A stretch of 64,000 bases of DNA from Ustilaginoidea virens (Eukaryota > Ascomycota > Sordariomycetes > Hypocreales > Clavicipitaceae): the NCBI RefSeq assembly GCF_000687475.1, contig NC_057318.1, positions 3,224,001 to 3,288,000 on the forward strand. The letters run 5' to 3'. The position numbers were made by a program, and so were the translations under genes. The notes beneath the pieces are model-generated. The model was given only the letters and a program-made list of their open reading frames with translations. It was not told the DNA's origin and searched no databases. Shown piece after piece: positions 23,015-33,349 of the stretch. Each line of letters opens with the position of its first letter. The first letter of the stretch is position 1.

Positions 23015-24815
23015 CCTTTACGATACAGGCTCCACTTATCATATTATTAATAATAAGAAGCATTTTACTACTTTTCACCATTTTGAGAAGGATGATAAGC
23101 CTATAATTACTACTAGTGGTAGCCCTATTTCCCCTATTAGTTAGGGCACGGCACGATTTACTATACTATCGGGCATTAATCCTACAAAATGGGGTATTAT
23201 AGAGCTCAAGAATGCACTATATATTCCTACCTTAGATATTAATATCATTAGCGGTATAAAACACTATGCCGCTAAAGGGGAAAAAAATTAAAAATCAGCT
23301 TTGGTCAGTAAGCCGTAAATGCATTGGCATTTTTAACTTTGAAAAATACGGCTTTTTCCTTCCACAGAAAGGAATAGACACACCACTGCTACATCAACTA
23401 TATAGCCATTATACTACTAATAGTATAGTAGTAGAGGTCCCTAGCCCTACTAACCCCGCTGATTATAGTGATCCTGAGGATACTACTATTACCCCTATTC
23501 CTACTACTGCAACTAGTGAGGAACCTGTAGAGGCTACTAGCCCTACTACCAACTCTCCCGCTATTACAACTAGTAAAGAGCCCGCTATTACGACTAGCGA
23601 AAATCCTATAGAGGTTACTAACCCTACTACCCCTACTCCTACCCCTATAGCTGCTGATATAGAATATCAGAAGCTATTACAATTAGCCGGCATTTGGCAT
23701 ATACGGCTAGAGCATATAGGTATTCAGCTACTTAAAAAGACCTATGCTAATACCCCTAGTCTTCCTAACCTTATTAAGGTCAAAGATACTGATTTTCGCT
23801 GCCTAGCCTATATTCAGGCTAAAAAGGTTAGAAGACCTTCTAAAGATACAATACCCAATCCAGCTAAATATTTGGATATTATAGAAGGTGATACTTTTGC
23901 TATATCACCTATGCCATATAACAAACGACCTATTGCCTTTTATATTAGTAGATAGAAAATCCCCATTCCGCTAGCTTTACTTACTACCTAATAGGGAAGG
24001 CACTATTATATTTAAAGCATTATAAAGCTTTAAACAGAGCCTATAGGTCAGATAAGGCAAAACGCCTATTGAATTCCACTATGATGGTGGAAATAAAATC
24101 AACAAAATGCTTAGTGATTGGCTTATCGAACAGGGTATAACTTTTAATATATCTTGCCCTTATATTCACGAACAAAATAGCCTAGCTAAGCGGTCTATTA
24201 GGGTTATAGCTAATAGGCTACGTGCTACTATGGCCTGGTCAAAGCTACCATCTAACCTCTGGTCCGCTGTAATTACTGGCGTTATTATGCTAGTAAATAT
24301 AATAGCTATTACTAACAGACCTTCTAGCCCTTATCAGGAACTATTAAAGGATTATAACCATATTACACTGGAGCACTACCCTGATCTTATTAACCTTAGG
24401 GCTATTAGAGCAGCTATTAAAGTGCTTATAACACACGAAAAGCGTGTAAAAAGCCGTAAATTAGCGCCCCGTACCGAGCCTAATAGGCTCCTTACCACTC
24501 TAGGTAATAATACCTATCTAGTCTACCTTCTAAAGAAGAAGGTTATTACTAAAACAGCCTTTATTACTTTTATTCACCAAAATAAAGGTATAGGACCTAT
24601 TTCTAATAGCCTAAAAGGAGACTTTCACAGAGGGCAAAATACAGGTTCAGAGGGGGTATCTAGCAGTAAAGAACCTGCTATTTTACTGGATGACCTAGAA
24701 AGCATTCCTGACCCCACTAACTCTACTAACCTTACTAATATTACTGATACTAATGTTATACCGGATAACCTGGAAAGCATACCGGACCCTACTAATTTTA
24801 TTAGCGTTACTAATT
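23015..24815 (+). pseudogene. C1 protease and integrase
   Basis: Protease active site D-T-G-S at 23022-23033. An open stretch of 229 codons (23266-23955) covers the end of protease, a Thr/Pro/Ser-rich linker with repeats of a TTSxEPVEAT type (about 23500-23650) and the integrase zinc region (HIRLEHIGIQLLKKT, one Cys now Tyr). Catalytic codons: Asp 23890-23892, Asp 24083-24085, and Lys (AAG, 24188-24190) where Glu is expected. A second open stretch (24107-24865) holds the integrase end and a linker with repeated DDLESIPDPTN units. Confidence 0.78.
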
Positions 24816-25497
24816 ATTGCAATTCTCAAGGTCACTATAAAAGCAAAGCCTTACTAGCTAGCTAGATGGCACAAGACTGTCTGCGACCTGTGAACTAATC
24901 TTAGTATAATACTAGATTTTTCACTAAGTCCTAAGACTATATAAGTGCTATAAAGCAGGGCAAGTGTAAAGGCAAGGCAAATATAAGATAACCAGAAAAC
25001 GCAGGGAAGGTAAGAAGTTAAGAGGCATATAGTGCATTAACAGATTTAATTGTGCTGCCCTTCTACTATCTAGAAAGAAGTGGGAAAGCTATCCTATATA
25101 TACACGAAGGAGGGGTGGGCCCAGGCATCTAGGGTAGCCAGTAAGAGGGCTCCCTGTAATGCTCGCTATGATACGTCAGCAACCCCGCTATATCCGGCCT
25201 TTCTAACCACCCTAACCACCACACTAGTAGACTAGCCACCACGCTAGTAGGCCGCCACCACGCTAGTAGGCCACCACGCTAATTTAGCAATGCCACACCT
25301 TTTTAACAAGGCCTACCTTAAGGCCTACCTTACTTGATATACAGTAAATAATCCACTGAAAATCCTTAAGGTAAAAGGCAAAGGCCTAAGGTTGGTAGGA
25401 CTACCGTAAGTCTAAGAGGCGGTATAAGGGCCAGAAGGTCAGTAAGCCAGTAGGGCATTAGGCCAGCAGCCTAGTAGGCTACTATAGGATTTTAACA
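24815..25497 (-). repeat. Solo C-family LTR, 683 bp, inserted in C1
   Basis: Reversed full-length C LTR from TATTGCAATTC to GGATTTTAACA with a perfect TSD CTAAT (24810-24814, 25498-25502). It has the fewest internal ACCACGCTAGT-type repeats (25205-25290), so it is the shortest C LTR here. Confidence 0.93.
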
Positions 25498-25502
25498 CTA
25501 AT

Positions 25503-26837
25503 GCTACCTTAGATAACTGTCCTAGAATATAATCCCCAGCTACTATAAAGGATGACCTTATAGATATCCTTATTAGCCTTAATCCTACCGATATTACTAG
25601 CCCTACTAGTCCTATTGGCCCTATTGGCCCTGCTAGCCCTACTAACCCTACTAGCCCTACCGACTTATTCCCTAATTATGATTTATATCACCTAATATGG
25701 GATTCTTGCTATATAGCTAAGCGTAAGCTAGCTAAAAAGGCCCCTAATGGTACGCCTAATGGCTGGAAGGATATGCTATGAAGTCCTGAAAAAGACCTTT
25801 AGATAAAGGCACTATATAAGGAATTTAAGCAGCTTTTGGATACTAAAGTCTTCCAATTTATTCCTAAGTCTAGCGTTCCTATTAATAGGAAAATTATATA
25901 TAATAGGCCTGTTTTTCGGGTTAAAAAGAATACTAATAATCAGCCTATAAAATATAAAGCTAGATTAGTTGTTAAGGGCTTTATACAAGTCAAAGGAAAG
26001 GACTTCCAGTATACCTATACTTCCACCTCTATCCCATCTACCTGGAGGGTTATACTGGCTTTGGCAGCTAGTAATAATTAGGAGATAGAGCAAATTGACT
26101 TTATAGGCGCCTTCTTAAATAGCGAACTTTCTAAAACTATTTATATAGATATTCCTGATAGATTCCTTAAATTTGCAGAAAGTCTATTAACTAATAGCGA
26201 TAGCAAGCTTTAGTCTAATATTCAACAATAATAGCTACTAACTTTACTTAAAGAAGCCGGCTTTAATCCCCCTATTAAGCAAGCTATTTTACTAAAGAAG
26301 GCCCTATACAGGCTAAAATAAGCACCCCGCGAATAGCAACACCGGCTAAAAGACCTAATTTCTAGTAAAGGTTTTTCACCTTTAGCTTCTAATACTGCCG
26401 TCTTTTATAATAAGCAAACCAGCACCTTTATCGTCACTTATATTGACGATTGCCTATTAGTTGGTCCAAATATAACTTATATTAACCAGCTAAAAAGGAA
26501 ATTTCATAAGGTCTATGCTATAGAAGACTGCGGTCCGGCTTCCTTCTTTCTAGGCGTACAAAATATACGAAATAAGAAGGAAGGTTTATTATAGCTACAC
26601 CAAGCCCAATTTATAGCAGAGGTCTTAGCTAAATTCGGCTTATAGGATACTAAATCTCAGCTAATTCCACTTTAACTAGGGATTCTAAATAAATCTAGTA
26701 GAAAAAACCTTAGCCCTACTGATCAGAGCCTTTATTAGAGCCTTATTGGTACTATAATATGGCTTATAATGATAACTAGGCCCGACCTAGCATTTCCTAC
26801 CTAATACCTCTCTCGGTTTATGTCTAAGGCAACTAAT
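25503..26837 (+). pseudogene. C1 reverse transcriptase, truncated
   Basis: RT resumes after the solo LTR with a linker, then an 81-codon open stretch (25836-26081) with IYNRPVFRVKK and KYKARLVVKGFIQ. The active site YIDD is intact at 26439-26450. The frame continues to a TRPDLAFP-like block near 26785 and stops at the G2 LTR. RNase H is missing. Confidence 0.8.
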
Positions 26838-27090
26838 TGTGAAGGACTGGCCCTAGGACGACTGCAAATAGGCGTTAAACATATATATTGAGTAAACTAG
26901 AGAATAAAGGAAGGAGCCCGAATAAGAGTCCCTCTAGGTCCTACCTATATCCGTATGTGGCGTGGGCTGGAGCCTTAGCGTTGCCCTATTAGCCCGCGTA
27001 TCTGCCTTATATAATTTATCTTAGGCTAGGTATAGGCGCAGCCCGAGTCCTAGCTAATCTATAGTATGGGTATAGCCTGAGTTTGTGATA
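26838..27090 (-). repeat. G2 3' LTR, 253 bp
   Basis: Begins TGTGAAGGACTGGCC and ends GTTTGTGATA on the plus strand; same length as the G1 LTR at 20536-20788. Confidence 0.88.
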
Positions 27091-27859
27091 TACCCCCCTT
27101 CTTTAGGAAAAATTTTATCCGTTTCTATATCGGGGTTGCTATAGGGTTCGATCGGGCCTATTATATATCTGAATATCCCCCTATTTAACCTTAAATGCCT
27201 TCTGTATTATAGTATCCTTAAAGTTCTTAAGGGGCTCTTAAGTCGGCCTATTATATCCTTTCTATTTTACCAGTATATTACGGTTTCTGCCCCAGCCCTA
27301 AGCGTTTTTTGCGGCTAATATCTCCTCGACCTTAAATTCCTTATATAGGGTATTAGAGTCTTTTGGTAGGACTAGTAGGGGATTAGGCCTAGTATTTATG
27401 AGTATTTAGCTCGGCAGTAGGTCGGTAGCAGTACGTTCTATAAGATTAATATAAAAGACCGGATAGATACCATTAGGAATATTAAGTTAGATATTAAGCG
27501 GGGATAGAATAGCTATAATGGTATACTTTATAGATACCTAATCGAGCTTCTTATAAGGCCGATTGGTTTTAATATTCTATAGGCTTAGCTAGATTCGGTC
27601 ACCGATTTAATAATACTTTACTAAGCGTTAGGAATAGTTTATTATATCCTACTGCTGCTATTAAGTAAAGGTGATAGTGGCCTAGGCGAGTTTGCCCCCT
27701 TCCCGTATTATAGCTAGGAAACGCACTACCCGCCCCTTGGGGGTTATAGGATTTAGCGTGATATTAGGGGGAGGTACTATAATAAGAGAGTCGAAGCTAT
27801 TTAAGAGATAGTTTGGGCTATATCTAGTAATTAAAGAAGTGCGGTTATTTAGAGCATAC

Positions 27860-28434
27860 TGTTAAGGATTCGGGCTACGCCCGTATCATACTAAGAGGCA
27901 AGTTTAAGTGCGCGCACAGTGCCAAAGGGATATAGGTGTCAATTATACCAGTTAAGGATAACTTGGTACAATATATACTCTTTTGTCTAGTCTAACGGTC
28001 AGGCAGAAGAGTAGGTTTTTACCTGGCGATGTGCGCAGACACCCGCTTAGGGCCTAATTGGGCCACTTCGTTATATTTATACCAAGTTACCTAAGGTCAC
28101 AGGTTCGAATCCCGTATGTGGCGCGTATAGCGGGCTCTTCACCTAGGCTTACAGAGGATGGGACTAGCCTCTGGGGGGTGCGTGGTATTATATGGCCGGC
28201 TTCGGGAGAGGGAAGCTATATTAAGGATTCGGGCTACGCCCGTATCATACTAAGAGGCAAGCTTAAGTGCGCGCGCAGTGCTAAAGGGATATAGGTGTCA
28301 ATTGTACTAGTTAAGGATAACTTGGTATAATACGTACTCTTTTGTCTGGTCTAACGGTCAGGCAGAAGAATAGGTTTTTACCTGGCGATGTGCGCAGACA
28401 CCCGCTTAGGGCCCAATTGGGCCACTTCGTTACA
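27860..28434 (+). mobile_element. T1: 575-bp mini-LTR element with tRNA-like Pol III boxes
   Basis: Two 216-bp direct repeats (27860-28075, 28219-28434) with TG..CA ends enclose 143 bp. The flanks are CATAC (27855-27859) and CATAT (28435-28439), a TSD with one C-to-T change. The inside has no coding capacity, a perfect B box GGTTCGAATCC (28102-28112) and a purine tract GGGAGAGGGAAGC before the right repeat. Each repeat carries a tRNA-like A box (TGGTCTAACGG at 28347-28357, TAG for TGG in the left copy at 27988-27998). The first inner bases (28077-28090) are complementary to 27958-27971 in the LTR with one mismatch. Structurally it is a TRIM-type non-autonomous retrotransposon. Confidence 0.85.
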
Positions 28435-29206
28435 CATATTAGTAAATCGTAAGATATTAGGGCTAATCGTATTAGTTAAATGCTACCTTAATGCATAAGA
28501 TAGTCTAAACCTCCTGGTTTATATACTCTATGCTACTATTAGTCTATAGGTAATATGCCGTCGAGAGGAGTTATTTAGTCCTAATAGCCTTATATATCAT
28601 AGTCTAGAATTAGCCTACCTAGTCCGAACCTCTATTGCTAATAATCTAGGCGGGAAACCTATAGTATTACTACTAATAGTCTAGGAACCGTTCTATATAA
28701 TCCTCTGCCTGCATTAAGTGTATTGCCTTAAGCTGAATATATTTAGATAGGCGATCGGTAATAACTATTAGGTAATATAGGTTAGAGGTATTATAAGCTA
28801 GAAGGTTAATTATAAAATCAATAAAGATTTAGGATTAAAAGCGATCTAGGATTAGTAAGGGCTAGAGTAAGCTTTACTATAATTAATAGCTTTTATATGC
28901 CTTACAGTATTAGTAATTCCGAATAAACTGAGCCACCTTAGATGATATACTATTAAAGTAGTAGTCCTATTATAGCAGTTAGAAGGTGGTATTCTTCCCT
29001 AAGTGCCTTATGGTAGGGGAGTTATAATATTATTGGATTACTATAGGTATTAATGGCTTAAACGAAGGGAGCTAAATCTAGCCCTAGTAGAATAGTATTC
29101 TATAGGCGTTTAGGGTATAATCCGCAATCTATTTTTTAATTTTTACCTCTATAAGGAATTATCGTTCTCTATTCGCTATAGCCTTCTATTAGGCCCGATA
29201 TAGTTT

Positions 29207-29979
29207 TATTGCAATTCTCAAGGTTACTATAAAAGCAGAGCCTTACTAGCTAGCTAGATAGCACGAGACTGTCTGCGACCTGTGAACTAATCTTAGTATA
29301 ATACTAGATTTTTCACGAAGTCCTAAGACTATACAAGTGCTATAAAGCAGGGCAAGTGTAAAGGCAAGGCAAATATAAGATAACCAGAAAACGCAGGGAA
29401 GGTAAGAAGTTAAGAGGCATATAGTGCATTAACAGACTCGATTGTGCTGCCCTTCTACTATCTAGAAAGAAGGGGGAAAGCTATCCTATATATACACGAA
29501 GAAGGGGTGGGCCCAGGCATCCAGGGTAGCCAGTAAGAAAGCTCCCCGTAATGCTCGCTATGCCACGTATATAATACGTCAGCAATCCCGCTATATCCGG
29601 CCTTTCCAACCACCCCAACTACCGCACTAGTAACCAACCACCACGCTAGTGACTAGCCACCAAGCTAGTGACTAACCACCACGCTAGTGACTAACCACCA
29701 CACTAGTAGACTAGCCACCACGCTAGTAGGCAGCCACCACGCTAGTAGGCCGCCACCACGCTAGTAGGCCACCACGCTAATTTAGCAATGCCACACCTTT
29801 TTAACAAGGCCTACCTTACTTGATATACAGTAAATAATCCACTGAAAATCCTTAAGGTAAAAGGCAAAGGCCTAAGGTAAGACTACTATAAGTCCAAGAG
29901 GCGGTATAAGGGCCAGAAAGTTAGTAGGCCAGTAGGGCATTAGGCCAGCAGCCTAGTAGGCTACTATAGGATTTTAACA
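29207..29979 (-). repeat. C2 3' LTR, 773 bp, with internal minisatellite
   Basis: Begins TATTGCAATTC and ends GGATTTTAACA. Holds the largest run of about 19-bp units of CCACCACGCTAGTGACTAA type (about 29617-29782). The copy number of these units explains much of the length range of C LTRs (683-773 bp). Confidence 0.92.
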
Positions 29980-30197
29980 CCCCCTCTGATTAGCTACTAT
30001 AGTAGCAAGCTAATCGTATAAAGGATAGGGACAGAAAATGCAGTAAAAAGTGCTAAGGAAAAACATAGGAAAAACCTTAGTAAAAGTAGTATAAGTTAGC
30101 AGGCCCTAAGACCTAGTAACTCGCGGAACCTAATAAATTTAGGGCCCGGTAGTGGCTTCGTAAGACCATCAGTAGGCATACTATTAGTTGGTAAGTA
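29980..30197 (-). pseudogene. C2 3' non-coding end and RNase H tail, up to A2
   Basis: Starts with the polypurine tract at the LTR. No frame is recognised except that its right end continues, across A2, into RNase H at 37489. The same arrangement is uninterrupted in C3 at 40909-41140. Confidence 0.7.
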
Positions 30198-30538
30198 TAT
30201 CGGAATCGCTGTCGCAAGGTGCCCAATTGGGCACCAATTGGGCACATTGCGACGGATATGCCGCGCACACCCGTTGCGTATGATGTGGCCACTTTTGCCC
30301 CTGTGCCCCTAAGCCCGGTAGGGCACGCGGGCAGCCCGGCCCGACCGCGCCGATACACGTGACCACGGCACGCACAAAAAGGCCATATCGTGTAATTACC
30401 CTCTTTTGCTTCCTTTCTTTCCTTTTAGATATTCAGTTATTAGTAAAGCAATTAAATCCTTTACTTAGTGACCTTATGGTATATGATACCACGCGCGCGA
30501 CCCTATGTATAACTGGGTACCCCGAGTTTATATCAATA
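30198..30538 (+). repeat. A2 5' LTR, 341 bp
   Basis: Begins TATCGGAATCGC and ends TATATCAATA (both ends RIP-changed). Contains an extra GGGCACCAATT unit relative to A1, shared with the A2 3' LTR. Confidence 0.93.
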
Positions 30539-30979
30539 CTGATCAGTGGTGATAGATACCACTTATAGGATAATATCCTGTAAAGACGGTTTTATTATAG
30601 ATTAGTAAGATCTACTCGAAGAGACGATTTCTATTGCAAATCGTGCTAATTAGGAAGGCAGATAACCTATTCCGTTGAACGGTTATACTGCCGACTAATT
30701 AGAAGGACGATATAGACCCCTTCTACCTTCGTCTATTATAAAGGAAGAAAATATACTGACTATTACAATCTTTAAAGATACCCTTAGTATTTAGGAGGCG
30801 GCTAACCTATTCCGTTAAATGGTCACCTATTTACTATAGGAGGCAAATAACCTATTCTATTGAACGGTTATCTTGCTAACTAACCCCTTTATTTCTTTCT
30901 TTTATCCCTATGGATATCCCTATAGATAAAAGCCCTCTTGCACTCCTTATAATACATCCCCCCCTCCTCTTAATACTAT

Positions 30980-33100
30980 GGCACGATTACGATCATTAAT
31001 ATTATAACTAGTACTGCCCGAAAGGTTATAGCGATTTGCCCCCTTACTCGATGACAATTGGGCTACTGCAATAGAGCTAGTTACCCCTAATGCCACTACT
31101 GTAGTATTATACAACCGCCTGGCCTTCCTAATCTATACCTATAAGAAAGACCGCATAATTAACGATGACCTATAGGAACTGTTCTATGACGACTGTAGTG
31201 AATAGGATGAATAACTATTTAACCGCGTTAATCTACTATTCCTATGCGAATTCCGCATATACCTACGGGACCATAGCGTGTATATTGGAGTATCAGGCTC
31301 TATAATAATACCTACCTTAATAGAATGCCTCTAATAATAATAGAACCCTGAATAGCCTTAAGAAGAGATCGATTATTAATTAGGGCGTAAGATATTCCGG
31401 TTACGACTTAACCCTTATAGGGAAGTATTAGTACCTATCGGCAATTTCGACGAGGAAGTCATAGGCTTATAGAATTTATTACGAGCACCTACTATAGTAA
31501 GGCCCTTAAGAAGATCCTTATAAGCCTTAATAAGGGACTTTATGATACCAATAGTAGCCCGATCACAGTTATAATAACCTATTATCCCCCCCTTAATATC
31601 GAAGAAGCCCTTTGCCCCTACCCCTACTAAAGAAGAAAAGGGCCAGTCCTAATAACGAAAAGGGAAGACGCCTATTTATAATAGGCCGCTATTCGAAATA
31701 GGGGAAAGCTCCCATTATCAATAATAATATACAACGGCCGACGAAGATTATAGCCCGACCGACTAAATACTATACCCTAGGGGTTATACCCCTAGCCGGG
31801 CTAGCCGAGGCGGCTATCTTAATGCCCCTCAAGGTTATAGCATACCCAATAGAGCTCGGGTTATAGGCCCCGATAATATGCTTCCTTCTATAGAGGACCC
31901 CGATAATACCCTCTAAGCTAATGCCGCTAACGCCGCCACCATCTGTAATACCAGATATCGGGCCTAAACGCCTCATCCGATAATGCCAAAAATAGGCATA
32001 GCACCTAGCCCTTCCCGCTAATATCGCCCTACTTAGGCTGATAAATAGACTATCTTAACGGGAGGACTAGTAAACCCAGACCGACCCGGGTTATGGGATA
32101 ACCCCGCTAGAGATCCCGCCAGCCTACCGTAAGGCTACCGATAAGCCGTTCCAGAATACCCTCTAGAATACCCCTAAGAAGATAATACCCGATACAGGTT
32201 TAGCTAAGAAGATCATTCCCAAACTAGGTACGATAATATATTGAAGAAGATATCAGACCTTTTATATAGCTATTGTATAGAGGATAGATATAGCGGAAAG
32301 ATGGATGACTTTATTATATTAAAAGTTATATCCTTTAAGAGTAAGTGCCGCCTATTAGGATTACCCGATAATGCATTAGCTAGAGCCTTCTAAATTATAC
32401 TTATCGGCGATACTGAGACCTTTTACTTTAATAATATTAAATATATTCGCGATACCCTTACTTTTGACGATATAGTCCGCAAAGTTAAGAGCTATTTCGA
32501 AAATAAGAGTACGGAGCAATTCTATTTGCACTATTAGAATAGAATAACGCTCTAATCAACTATTGCGAAACATCCTAATAAGTTAAAGCTAGAATGCCTC
32601 AACATCCTACTAGAGGAACTTTAGCGCCTATATCGTGGTCTTTTTCCCCCTTTTATAGCTAATATAGAGCTTCATCGGTAAGTGCTTAATGCTGTAAGGG
32701 ATACCCCTAAGTGTAGCTAGGCTATATATCGTTATGCCTCTATATTTAAAGGCCTCGCTACTAACCTACAGCGATCCCTTTCTATCTACAAGACTACCTA
32801 TATAACTCAACAGCATTATTTCCTTTAATAATAGCCTTAGTAATATTAGGATATTAAAGATATTAATATCGCTGATAATATAGTATTATTTACTAACCGT
32901 AGATATGGTCAATCCCGCCTTTAATGCCAATTCGGCCTATAGTAGTAGTATCAACGGCAATAATAGAATCGCGCCTTTCTAATTAAGCCCCGTTAAAGAA
33001 GATATTTTGTTTATAATAAAATAGGATATTAGTTATCTAACTATTTTGCTAAAGAGCAATAAGAATCAAAAGAGCGATAGATAAAGAACCGATCCCACTA
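30980..33100 (+). pseudogene. A2 gag
   Basis: ATG at 30979 starts the same frame as A1 gag (MARLRS) and reads through the position where B1 interrupts A1. Decay is heavier: the segment at 32235-32540 corresponding to the A1 99-codon open stretch has several stops. Confidence 0.65.
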
Positions 33101-33349
33101 TACTGCCCCTAATAATAAGAAATTCTGTATTTTCTTATAGGAATATAAAGAGCCTAGCCCCTAAGGCCTTAAAGAAGAAGATGTAGAGGCTAACCTTAAT
33201 AATATCATCGGTAATATCGAAGTAATAATAGTAGGGGATACATAATGGGATGCAAAGAATACTGCCATACCGCAAATCATAGCCACTCAATATTTCCAAG
33301 CCCCTATGCAAGTAGAACCGTTATCATCTATTAAGATATTATAGGCCCT

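Larger units (their letters stand above)
20789..26837 (+). mobile_element. Ty1/copia LTR retrotransposon C1, both ends lost
   Basis: C1 is a plus-strand C element. Its 5' LTR begins in mid-sequence next to the G1 LTR, and its pol is cut inside the reverse transcriptase/RNase H region by the G2 LTR at 26838. It holds a reversed solo C LTR (24815-25497). It has a leader with tandem repeats, gag, DTG protease, integrase and RT. Missing: the first part of the 5' LTR, RNase H and the 3' LTR. Confidence 0.88.
26838..29206 (-). mobile_element. Ty3/gypsy element G2, minus strand, truncated
   Basis: G2 keeps its 3' LTR (26838-27090), a polypurine tract (AAGGGGGG on the minus strand at 27093-27100) and about 1.5 kb of integrase-end sequence that matches G1 1-1700. 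It is broken at 29207 by the C2 LTR and interrupted by T1 (27860-28434). It lies in the C1 reverse transcriptase. The left TSD would be CTAAT at 26833-26837, but the right end is lost. No open frame remains. Confidence 0.8.

Noticed and set aside
28076..28120. A real tRNA gene in T1 (B box and T-arm-like sequence)
   Set aside because: Only the T-arm-like part is present near the B box; the A box lies over 100 nt upstream inside the LTR, and no full cloverleaf with an acceptor stem could be made.
28058..28294. 78-codon open frame across T1
   Set aside because: It runs through the inside and into the right repeat, and T2 has no matching frame.
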